Below, piece by piece: positions 39,263 to 46,416 of a DNA stretch of 64,000 bases. The notes beneath the pieces were generated by a model, which was not told where the DNA came from, made no database searches, and worked only from the letters and a program-made list of their open reading frames with translations. Source of the DNA: Methylococcales bacterium (lineage in GTDB: Bacteria; Pseudomonadota; Gammaproteobacteria; Methylococcales; Methylomonadaceae); the NCBI GenBank assembly GCA_028712795.1, contig JAQTPT010000001.1:124001-188000 (forward strand). Reading direction: 5' to 3'. Position 1 is the first letter of the stretch. Every line of letters begins with the position of its first letter. Made by a program: the position numbers and the translations under genes.

Positions 39263-40090
39263 CTATATTTGGCATACTGGTAGCGCCTCGCGCAGTGTTA
39301 CCGGACGCAGTTTTGCAGTGGCGGCGGCTTCCAGCAAAGGCGGCAGTACTTCGAGTATAACCGGGACGCCCGAGGCTGTTCGCGCAGCATTGCCGTCGTG
39401 AAGCAGCAGTATGTCGCCAGCTTTCAGGCCAGCCAACAGTTTCGCCAGAACCACAGCCGGGTTGCGTTCCACGGTGTCGAATCCCCGGCGGCTCCAACTG
39501 ACCAACTGCAGGCCGAGCCTGCTCAGCACCGGGTCAAGCAAGGGGTTGCGCAAGCCTGCCGGCGCGCGGAAGAAGGCGGGCCGGATGCCCGTTATGGAGG
39601 CGAGGGTTTCCTGGGCGGCTGTTAGCTCGGAGAAATATCCGTCTGACAGTAACAAGGAAAAGTTATGCCTATGGCGCATGCTGTGATTTTCCACGGCATG
39701 GCCGCGGGCTGCGATTTCCAGGCATAAGTCAGGGTAACGCCGCGCATTTTCGCCTATGCAGAAGAACGTGGCTTTTGCGCCATAACGGTCGAGCAGGTCA
39801 AGAACGGCGGGCGTGATTTCGGGGTTGGGGCCATCGTCAATGGTAATGGCGATTTCCCCGTGGCTGGCTGATGCTTGGGGCAGGGATGTCCAGTTTGGCC
39901 CCACCAGGCCGCAGCGGGGCCAGAGCCCGGCAATTGTTAATAGCACGGTGTCGGCGGCAACGGCTATTGCCGCCCAGGGCGATATTTCGGGTTTGGCTAC
40001 AGCGAGCATTGCCGCCGCCAAGGTGAAGAAAAAGGAACCGGCGACCAGAGGGGTAGGCCGCCAATGCCGGTAAACAGAGAGCGGGGTCAA
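39263..40090 (-). CDS. Polysaccharide deacetylase family protein
   Basis: About 275 residues from a TTG at 40090 that overlaps the stop of the upstream dehydrogenase (TTGA). The N-terminal part has two hydrophobic stretches (about 13-30 and 35-52). The NodB-type domain follows, with I-T-I-D-D-G-P-N (catalytic aspartates), H-A-V-E-N-H-S-M-R-H (metal histidines) and a late L-L-L-H-D-G-N. Such enzymes remove N- or O-acetyl groups, or cleave related amides. A longer frame reaching back to 40501 overlaps the dehydrogenase and is not used. It is the last gene of the coupled operon, so it may finish or modify the product at the membrane. Confidence 0.82.
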   Translation of the reverse strand: MTPLSVYRHWRPTPLVAGSFFFTLAAAMLAVAKPEISPWAAIAVAADTVLLTIAGLWPRCGLVGPNWTSLPQASASHGEIAITIDDGPNPEITPAVLDLLDRYGAKATFFCIGENARRYPDLCLEIAARGHAVENHSMRHRHNFSLLLSDGYFSELTAAQETLASITGIRPAFFRAPAGLRNPLLDPVLSRLGLQLVSWSRRGFDTVERNPAVVLAKLLAGLKAGDILLLHDGNAARTASGVPVILEVLPPLLEAAATAKLRPVTLREALPVCQI

Positions 40091-41208
40091 TGTTTTCCCG
40101 GCGGGGAATAGGCGCGGAAGGCGTCGCCGGTGCCAAGCAAAGCTGCGATCAGGTTTTTTTGTATTTCCGAACTGCCGGAAAATAGCCGGCCGGCCAGGGC
40201 GTCGCGCACCAGTCTTGCCATCGCAGAGCCTGGCTCTAATCCTGCCGCTCCCATGATCTGCACAGCGTCCAGGCTGGACTGCATAAACGCTTCGGCGGCG
40301 TAGAGTTTGGTTTGCGCCGAAGCCATCGTCAGACGCTGACCGGTGCCGCATAATCTTGCGCATTCCCCAAGCCACAAGTCTATAGTGTCCAGACGAAGCT
40401 TCATATCCGCGATTCGATGGCCGATAGCCTGATGGCGCCCCAGGTGTACGCCCGCGGAAGTTCTTTCCCGGCTGTGACAAACCACCTCCTGTAGCTGCCA
40501 TGCCATGATGCCGGCGATACCTGCAAATACAAAGGCCCGCTCGTACTCCAGGGCTTTCTGTATCATCTGCGCGCCTGCTCCGCCTTTGCCTAGCAGGCGT
40601 CGATTATCAAGCCGGCATTCCTTTAGGATGACGCTTCCGGTGGCGCTGCCCAGGCAGGCGTCCAAAGCGCCGGCGGAAGTGAAGGCGCAACCCTGATCCT
40701 GACGGGAGACCAGAAATGCGCTGATGCGCCCATCCAGCTTGGCATAGACTACTAGCCAGTCTGCAAGGGGAGCATTGGTGATATAGCGTTTTTCGCCGTT
40801 TATAATGAAGTCTTGACCGCTATGTTCGGCGCAACTAATCATGGCCTGCACATCGGAGCCACAGCACGGTTCGGTAATGGCATGCCCACCCAGCCATTGT
40901 CCGGAAATCATCGGTGGCAGGAACTGTTCCCGTTGCGTCTCGTTCCCATAGAGCAAAATGGGGAATACCGCCCCCCACAGATGGGCGTTCACTGCCAACA
41001 TAAGACCGGGATCCCGGCTTGCCTCGCCGAGGCGGCGATGGGTTTTACATAAATCCACAAAGCCGTCGCCAAACCCGCCAAAACCTTGTGGAAGTGCATG
41101 GCGCAATGCCCCTTGGTCTGCGACCATCTGAAAACGGGATCGAATTTGTTCTTTGTCCGGGGTTCCGGCAAAAGGCGGCAGTCCGGAAAAGTCCGGTAAT
41201 TTAGTCAT
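40087..41208 (-). CDS. Acyl-CoA dehydrogenase-like flavoprotein, prolyl-carrier dehydrogenase type
   Basis: The 373-residue protein has the ACAD fold. A helical N-terminus leads to the H-L-W-G-A-V-F-P-I-L and G-H-A-I-T-E-P-C-C-G-S-D-V flavin segment, and the C-terminus ends in F-S-G-S-S-E-I-Q-K-N-L-I-A. The stretch L-G-E-A-S-R-D-P-G-L plus A-H-L is close to my memory of PigA/RedW, which desaturate prolyl on a carrier protein to a pyrrole. Neighbours on both sides fit this job: an adenylation enzyme upstream (4-bp overlap) and a carrier protein two genes further up. The pyrrole role is inference; amino-acyl or fatty acyl substrates are possible. Confidence 0.8.
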   Translation of the reverse strand: MTKLPDFSGLPPFAGTPDKEQIRSRFQMVADQGALRHALPQGFGGFGDGFVDLCKTHRRLGEASRDPGLMLAVNAHLWGAVFPILLYGNETQREQFLPPMISGQWLGGHAITEPCCGSDVQAMISCAEHSGQDFIINGEKRYITNAPLADWLVVYAKLDGRISAFLVSRQDQGCAFTSAGALDACLGSATGSVILKECRLDNRRLLGKGGAGAQMIQKALEYERAFVFAGIAGIMAWQLQEVVCHSRERTSAGVHLGRHQAIGHRIADMKLRLDTIDLWLGECARLCGTGQRLTMASAQTKLYAAEAFMQSSLDAVQIMGAAGLEPGSAMARLVRDALAGRLFSGSSEIQKNLIAALLGTGDAFRAYSPPGKH

Positions 41209-42638
41209 GGTTTTCTATTGAGCAGGCCATGAATGCGCTGATAATCCAGTTTGCCGTTGGCCAGACGCGGCAGTTCCTCCAGTGCGATGCAGTGCTTGGG
41301 TTGCATGTAGGGCGGAAATAACAGGGCTAGGGCATTGCGGATGTCGGCTGAGGTCAAGTGAGGTTCCAGAACCAGCGCCAGGGCGGGGCGCTGGCCGGTG
41401 GCAGGGTCTTCGACACCGGCCACTGCGCAGTCCCTCACCCCGGCCATGGCATTGACAGAGGCCTCAATTTCCGCAGGTTCGACCCGGTAACCGGAGCATT
41501 TCAGCATGCGCCCCAGCCGGCCATGGAAGTGGTATTCGCCATTAATTTGACTCACCCGGTCGCCGGTGGCGTACCAGCCATCCTGGTTGGGGAAGAGTTG
41601 TAAACGCCCGCTGCCCCAATAGCCGCTCGCCAAGCTGGGGCCACGTACCCATAGCTCGCCGGTTTCGGCATGGATACGAAGTTCACATGCGGCGGCGGGC
41701 AGGCCGATGGGAATGGGCTTGTCCGCCGCCAGTTGCGCCCGTTTTACCGGCCAATAACAGCAGACATTGGTTTCGGTGGGGCCAAAGAAGTTGTACAAGG
41801 TTGTCCGGGGCAGGTTGGCCGCCAAATTTATCAGGGCGGGGCTGGGAAATACTTCCCCGGCGAAAAACAAAAAACGCAGGGATTCTAAGGGGGTCTGCGC
41901 AAGATTGCCCTTGTACGACAGGAAGGCTAGCAGAGACGGGACGGTGTACCAGCCGCTGATGGCTCGCTCTTTCAGCCAAACGCTGAGCCGGGCTGGAGCC
42001 ATGTTTAGGGCTGAAGGCAGGAAATGCAAGCTGGCGCCCCGCCCCAGGACGGCGTAGAGGTCGAAGGTGGACAGGTCAAAAAAGAACGGGGTGCTGCTGG
42101 CGATCCTGTCATTAGCCTGCAAGCCAACAAGATCGGCGGCCCATTGCGCGAAAGCAGCCACCGCCCCGTGGCTTAAGGCCACGCCGCGAGGTTTGCCGCT
42201 GGAACCAGAGGTGTAAAGGATGGCGGCGAGGGAAGCCGCCTGAATATCAATTGGAAGCGGCAGGGCTTCGGGGCAGGTTTCGATGTCCAACCACTCTCCT
42301 TTGTCCAGCCATGTTGGCGCAGCGCCCAAACCCAGAACCGCCTGGGCCTGGGCGTCGTTGACGATGAAAGCCAGTCGGGGCGGTGGGTTTTTCAGGTCTA
42401 GGGGAACGTAACAAGCCCCCGCAAACAGCACGCCGAATAATGCAATTGCCGCGTCGATGCCGCGTTCCAGATGAATGGCGACAGGTAGGCCAGGTTTGAC
42501 GCCCATCTCTTGCAGTCCAGCCGCGATGGCTTGCGATTGGGCCAGTAATTGCCCGTAAGTTAAGCTGCGGCCATCCTCCACTAAGGCTATCGCTTCGGGT
42601 TGATGCCGGCATTGCCGCAGAAAGGGTTCCAGCAGCAT
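41205..42638 (-). CDS. Stand-alone adenylation enzyme (amino-acid-AMP ligase type)
   Basis: The 477-residue protein activates an acid with ATP and loads it on a carrier. Core motifs visible are I-L-Y-T-S-G-S-S-G-K-P-R-G (A3), F-G-P-T-E-T-N (A5), Y-A-T-G-D-R-V (A7) and N-G-K-L-D-Y (A10, catalytic lysine). Aligning by eye to GrsA gives the pocket residues D-L-F-Y-F-A-F-V-C-K, which resembles the D-L-L-Y-L-A-L-V-C-K recalled for proline-specific PltF/RedM-type ligases. It sits between the carrier/condensation pair and the dehydrogenase, as in pyrrole-2-carboxylate pathways. Proline is the leading guess. Confidence 0.82.
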   Translation of the reverse strand: MLLEPFLRQCRHQPEAIALVEDGRSLTYGQLLAQSQAIAAGLQEMGVKPGLPVAIHLERGIDAAIALFGVLFAGACYVPLDLKNPPPRLAFIVNDAQAQAVLGLGAAPTWLDKGEWLDIETCPEALPLPIDIQAASLAAILYTSGSSGKPRGVALSHGAVAAFAQWAADLVGLQANDRIASSTPFFFDLSTFDLYAVLGRGASLHFLPSALNMAPARLSVWLKERAISGWYTVPSLLAFLSYKGNLAQTPLESLRFLFFAGEVFPSPALINLAANLPRTTLYNFFGPTETNVCCYWPVKRAQLAADKPIPIGLPAAACELRIHAETGELWVRGPSLASGYWGSGRLQLFPNQDGWYATGDRVSQINGEYHFHGRLGRMLKCSGYRVEPAEIEASVNAMAGVRDCAVAGVEDPATGQRPALALVLEPHLTSADIRNALALLFPPYMQPKHCIALEELPRLANGKLDYQRIHGLLNRKP

Positions 42639-42641
42639 CGA

Positions 42642-43934
42642 CTAAGCCTCGGCACTTTCCAGCAATTCAGCGTCCATATGCTTGATGACGCTGTCTAGCC
42701 AATCCTCATCTATCGCCGGATGCAGGTAACTGAAGGATAGGGTCAGCCGGCTATCCAACTGTCCGGCCAATAGCGCCAATCCCGGAGGCAGCGTCATCCA
42801 GCATAGATGGAACATGCCAGTGACCGGAACGCCCAGGAAGCCTTTTCCCCCCCAGGATAGGTCGCCGATGTCGGAAAACCAAAGCGTGCTCAATTCGCCG
42901 CCGCTGTGCTGTTTTCGCAATAATCCGGCATATTTGGCTGGCGATAGCCACTGGCCCAGCCACATCAGCGGGAGATAGGCCAAGTCAAGTTCTTCCCGAA
43001 TGGTCTGCTGATATTGCGTAAGCAAATGCTTGAATAAGCCTTTCCGATCCTGCGCCTGTTTTCGCGTGGCGCGGGCGAACAGGCAGCCCACATGATTGCT
43101 AAATATTGGAGTGGGGGCGTTCTGGCGGCGCAGGTTGAATGCGTAGGGTATGCAGTACCCCGCCTTGGCGGCGGGCGGCCCCGCCTGTTCCATGGCCCGG
43201 ATGAAGCAACCGAGGTAATACAGGGTCCGTCCTGCCAGTCCGGTGTGCTCTTGAGCCAGTACGGCAATCCGCCGCGACTCTTCTTCGCAGAAGCGCCGCA
43301 CTTTCAAACGTAATACTTGCGGGCCTTGTTCAACCTGGGTTGGCAAACAGCTATCGACACTGTTGGCTATGCTGTTGTGCCGTTTGGCCTTGAGGAACAG
43401 ACGGAACTTTTTCCAGAAACTCCATTGGGCCAATTTCGCCTCGATCAACGGTGGGGTTTCCTTAAATTTTTCGGGATTATCCGAGGCTAGAAAATCCAGT
43501 AAAATCTTTGCGCCACGGGCATCTAGCAGCGGATGGTTCCAGTTGAGCAGCAAGGTTCCGCCGATTCCGGCGGCTATCCAATGCATGGTTAGCGGCGAGG
43601 TGTTCGGGCGGTTAAAGATGTCCAGCAGGATGCGATGGGGTTCCTGCTCACTATGCTCATCTTGGCGGCAGTTATGGCGCTCCAGATCGATGCGTTGGCC
43701 GGTCGGCGTCCAGGCGTAGCGTTTCCCCTGACGCGTAATGCGGGCGGAGGCTATGGGGAAACGTTTTACCAAAAGATCTAGCCGTTCTTGCAGTCCCTCC
43801 AGATCCGGCTGCTCCGCGAGTTCCAGCGCAAACCCGCAATAGCCGCCCGGCATGCCGTCATTGCGGATTTCCTGGTCGAGCACGAAGGTAAAGTAGTCGG
43901 CGGGGTTGAAGGGTAGATCTGTGGTTTCTTTCAT
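42642..43934 (-). CDS. Condensation-domain-like acyltransferase
   Basis: About 430 residues from ATG 43934, which overlaps the carrier protein stop (ATGA). The expected active-site histidine lies in N-W-N-H-P-L-L-D-A-R-G, a weak match to the H-H-x-x-x-D-G motif of condensation domains and the related acyltransferase (CoA-dependent/PapA-like) folds. The N-terminal half has F-A-L-E-L-A-E, and the second half is rich in aromatics. A partner-free condensation protein in an operon with one carrier and one ligase suggests it moves the activated acid to another acceptor, perhaps on the second carrier protein. Exact chemistry unknown. Confidence 0.7.
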   Translation of the reverse strand: MKETTDLPFNPADYFTFVLDQEIRNDGMPGGYCGFALELAEQPDLEGLQERLDLLVKRFPIASARITRQGKRYAWTPTGQRIDLERHNCRQDEHSEQEPHRILLDIFNRPNTSPLTMHWIAAGIGGTLLLNWNHPLLDARGAKILLDFLASDNPEKFKETPPLIEAKLAQWSFWKKFRLFLKAKRHNSIANSVDSCLPTQVEQGPQVLRLKVRRFCEEESRRIAVLAQEHTGLAGRTLYYLGCFIRAMEQAGPPAAKAGYCIPYAFNLRRQNAPTPIFSNHVGCLFARATRKQAQDRKGLFKHLLTQYQQTIREELDLAYLPLMWLGQWLSPAKYAGLLRKQHSGGELSTLWFSDIGDLSWGGKGFLGVPVTGMFHLCWMTLPPGLALLAGQLDSRLTLSFSYLHPAIDEDWLDSVIKHMDAELLESAEA

Positions 43935-44173
43935 TGAGACTGACAGGCATGCCTTATCCATTTTTCGAGTGCGTTCAGACTTTTGACATTGTCAGGTTCG
44001 ATTTCTGTATCTGGCAGGGTCACATCAAATTCCTGCTCGGCGTACATAATTAGTCGCATAATGCCCATGCTGTCGAGCCCGGCCTCCAAAAGATTTGCGT
44101 CTTCGCCAAAAGAAGCTGGATCTTCATGGTAAATGAGTTCGGTGAAGATGAAGTTTTTAAGTTTCTTTTTCAA
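43931..44173 (-). CDS. Acyl/peptidyl carrier protein
   Basis: The 80-residue protein carries the phosphopantetheine serine in L-D-S-M-G-I (about 35-39), followed by a helix and the E-F-D-V-T-L-P stretch of small carrier proteins. It is first in the minus-strand operon and overlaps the next gene by 4 bp, so ligase, dehydrogenase and condensation protein are made together with it. It would hold the activated starter. A second carrier is encoded at 44907. Confidence 0.85.
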   Translation of the reverse strand: MKKKLKNFIFTELIYHEDPASFGEDANLLEAGLDSMGIMRLIMYAEQEFDVTLPDTEIEPDNVKSLNALEKWIRHACQSQ

Positions 44174-44253
44174 TGGATTGAAATAAATTATAAAGCGGAT
44201 TAAAGGGTTTGCTGATTATACACCGTATGATACTTCCATAGGATTATCCGTAA

Positions 44254-44760
44254 TCAGGCGGGATTAATGGGGTAAGGCTGATAGGCAATACCCCAGCGTG
44301 GCACTTTACGGCAATAGTGTCTGTAAGACTCGCCAAATCGTTGGCTGAGGAGGGGCTCCTCGTAAAAGAAGACGAAAGCATGGAAAATCAGGGCGACTGA
44401 GCTTGTGTACAATAAAAGGCTGCGGTCAAGGGAGAGTATGCACTCGGCTAGCAGGATCAGTAATACGCCTTGGTACATTGGGTTGCGGTTCCAGCGGTAG
44501 ATTCCGGTTACGACCAGTTTTTTCGGTGGATCAATGGGGGCGGGCGTCCCCAAACCTTCGACTACAAAGTCCCAGGCGCAGCGAAGGTAAATGGCGACCC
44601 CTATGAAGATGCATGCTCCAGCGGTTAAGGCTAAGGCCCAGTTTGTCACCTCCCCTTCGCCGTCAGAGCCGGAAAGTAGCGCATAGGGAATATATAGAGT
44701 CACAGCGCAGGGGACGAGCACGGTAAAAAGCAGTGTTTTGAAAGCTAGAAAAAAGCGCAC
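44254..44760 (-). CDS. Isoprenylcysteine carboxyl methyltransferase/PEMT-like membrane methyltransferase
   Basis: The 168-residue membrane protein has about four helices and the SAM-binding signature of the ICMT/PEMT group: R-N-P-M-Y-Q-G-V-L in the third helix region, then E-E-P-L-L-S-Q-R-F-G-E-S-Y-R-H-Y near the C-terminus. These proteins methylate lipids or small hydrophobic acids at the membrane. It lies between the two carrier proteins on the minus strand, with a gap to the operon, and may methylate the cluster product. It diverges from the plus-strand half. Confidence 0.75.
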   Translation of the reverse strand: MRFFLAFKTLLFTVLVPCAVTLYIPYALLSGSDGEGEVTNWALALTAGACIFIGVAIYLRCAWDFVVEGLGTPAPIDPPKKLVVTGIYRWNRNPMYQGVLLILLAECILSLDRSLLLYTSSVALIFHAFVFFYEEPLLSQRFGESYRHYCRKVPRWGIAYQPYPINPA

Positions 44761-44847
44761 TTAGTGGCCTGATATGATTGTGAGAGGAGAAGGGCTTTTT
44801 AGTTTAGATTTAATTTTGGCATTCCTTACGCACCATTACAAGTGGTT

Positions 44848-44880
44848 TTGAACTAACAGGAATCTTGTGTAAGATATAAG
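44848..44880 (+). promoter_or_regulatory. Possible promoter for the plus-strand cluster half
   Basis: TTGAAC (44848-44853), 16 bases, then TAAGAT (44870-44875), about 30 bp before the carrier protein start. It is a fair but not strong sigma-70 match. Confidence 0.3.
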
Positions 44881-44906
44881 CTTTAGTCAAAGAAATTTAA
44901 TTAACC

Positions 44907-45170
44907 ATGTCAGATGACTTGATCGGCCAATTGAAAACCATGCTCATTGAGGGTTTGCGCCTAGAAGATATTATGCCAGAGGATATGTCACCGGATGCAG
45001 CCCTTTTCAGTGGCGGCTTGGGCTTGGATTCCATTGATGCGCTGGAGATAGGCGTTATGCTGGATCGCCGGTTCGGTATCAAAATCACTTCGGGTGACGA
45101 ACGCAATAATCAGATTTTTGTATCTCTTCGGTCATTGGCGGAATTCGTAGCCGCCAATCGCACCCGCTAA
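44907..45170 (+). CDS. Acyl carrier protein
   Basis: The 87-residue carrier protein has G-L-D-S-I-D-A-L-E-I, with the serine that receives phosphopantetheine at about residue 38. It opens the plus-strand run (carrier, COG4648, LolA-like, MMPL, ketosynthase, chain-length factor), the order found in aryl-polyene clusters. It would carry the growing chain. Confidence 0.88.
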   Translation: MSDDLIGQLKTMLIEGLRLEDIMPEDMSPDAALFSGGLGLDSIDALEIGVMLDRRFGIKITSGDERNNQIFVSLRSLAEFVAANRTR

Positions 45171-45172
45171 AC

Positions 45173-45793
45173 ATGGTTAAGCTTAGCAAGGCGATCGGCA
45201 TCGCCTTTCTTGTGGTCGCTTTTCCATTCTTCAGCGCTTATCTAGTCAGTCAAGGCTTTGCCAGCCTCGAGTTGCTAGTGTTTGCCACGCTGACCATCTG
45301 GCGCGGCCTAAAAACAGAGATGCCGGTTTTGCGCATCGGCAGTCTGCTGCTGGGCGTCTTATTGCTGGTTGGCGCATTTTTTGCCAACGCCTATTTCATC
45401 TGGCTGGTTCCCTCGTTCGCCTATTTGTGGTTGACAGCCTTGTTCGGGCATACGCTATGGATTCCGCCTAGTTTGTGCGAACGCCTTGTGCGTCTGTTAT
45501 ATCCGGATTTCTTACCTGGCATTGCGGAATATCTGCGCGAGGTGACCTGGGCATGGACCCTCTTCTTCGCCGTCAATGTGTTGATATGCGCCTTGCTTCC
45601 TGCTCTTGCCGGACAGAATGCATGGGCGATTTATACCGGGGGGGTTGTTTATGTACTAATGGCTTTGCTGGCGATAGGGGAATGGTTCTATCGCCATCGC
45701 CGCTTTCCGGATATGGATATACCCCCAGCCAGGGAAACCCTTAAGTATCTTGTTATGCACGGTCATGAAGCATTTAAGGGAATTTGGTCATGA
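45173..45793 (+). CDS. COG4648-type membrane protein
   Basis: The 206-residue protein has about five membrane helices and matches the COG4648 membrane protein found in aryl-polyene and related pigment clusters. The start is 2 bp after the carrier stop, and its stop overlaps the next gene by 4 bp. Role unknown; probably a membrane component of assembly or export. Confidence 0.75.
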   Translation: MVKLSKAIGIAFLVVAFPFFSAYLVSQGFASLELLVFATLTIWRGLKTEMPVLRIGSLLLGVLLLVGAFFANAYFIWLVPSFAYLWLTALFGHTLWIPPSLCERLVRLLYPDFLPGIAEYLREVTWAWTLFFAVNVLICALLPALAGQNAWAIYTGGVVYVLMALLAIGEWFYRHRRFPDMDIPPARETLKYLVMHGHEAFKGIWS

Positions 45794-46416
45794 AGTACGG
45801 CCTTTGGTTGTTGTTGGCCTTATGGCCTGTGGCGGGGCTTGCCAATGAGCCCGGACTGGCGGAATTGCTCGGGCGCATCCGGCATAACGGTTCGGCGGAA
45901 TTTAGTTACCAGGAAACCCGTAAACTGGAATTAGCCACTTCCCCTTGGAGTGGGCGGGGGATGATGTTATCCGGTGTGGATGGCAGCCTGATCAAACTGC
46001 AACTGCAGCCGATGCGAGTCATCATGGTCATCACCGGACAGCGTATGTATTACTGGGATCCCGAACAGAAGCAGCGCCACAGTGGGCTTATAGGTCAGGC
46101 CGGGGCGGCGGGGGAGGAGATCACCCTGTTCCGTTTCATTATCCAGGGACATACTGAGCATTTGCAGTCAACCTATGACTTTACTCACCAAATACGCGGC
46201 AAGGCTTGGCATTTACGGATGACGCCCAAGCCGGGCTTAAACGATGAGAACGCCCCAACTATCGAAATTTCCGGCGACGAAGATAATACCAAACGGCAGG
46301 TTCTGATCCGTCAGGCGGATGGCGAATCGACTGAATACCAGATGGTGAAAACCGCTGAAGGCCCGGAAGTTGAAAAGTCTATCCGGCGTTTGCTGCTGGA
46401 AGCTATAGGGGATTGA
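45790..46416 (+). CDS. LolA-like outer-membrane lipoprotein carrier protein
   Basis: About 208 residues from ATG 45790, with a signal peptide (K-Y-G-L-W-L-L-L-A-L-W-P-V-A-G-L-A-N, cut after A). The mature part has the LolA-like half-barrel pattern of alternating hydrophobic residues and P-W-S-G-R-G. In aryl-polyene clusters such proteins shuttle the lipid-linked pigment across the periplasm with the MMPL pump encoded next. It overlaps both neighbours by 4 bp. Confidence 0.8.
   Translation: MKYGLWLLLALWPVAGLANEPGLAELLGRIRHNGSAEFSYQETRKLELATSPWSGRGMMLSGVDGSLIKLQLQPMRVIMVITGQRMYYWDPEQKQRHSGLIGQAGAAGEEITLFRFIIQGHTEHLQSTYDFTHQIRGKAWHLRMTPKPGLNDENAPTIEISGDEDNTKRQVLIRQADGESTEYQMVKTAEGPEVEKSIRRLLLEAIGD

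Noticed and set aside
39263-40501. Longer deacetylase start at 40501
   Set aside because: It would overlap the whole C-terminal part of the acyl-CoA-dehydrogenase-like gene, and the added residues are arginine-rich and non-homologous; the TTG at 40090 gives a TTGA coupling.
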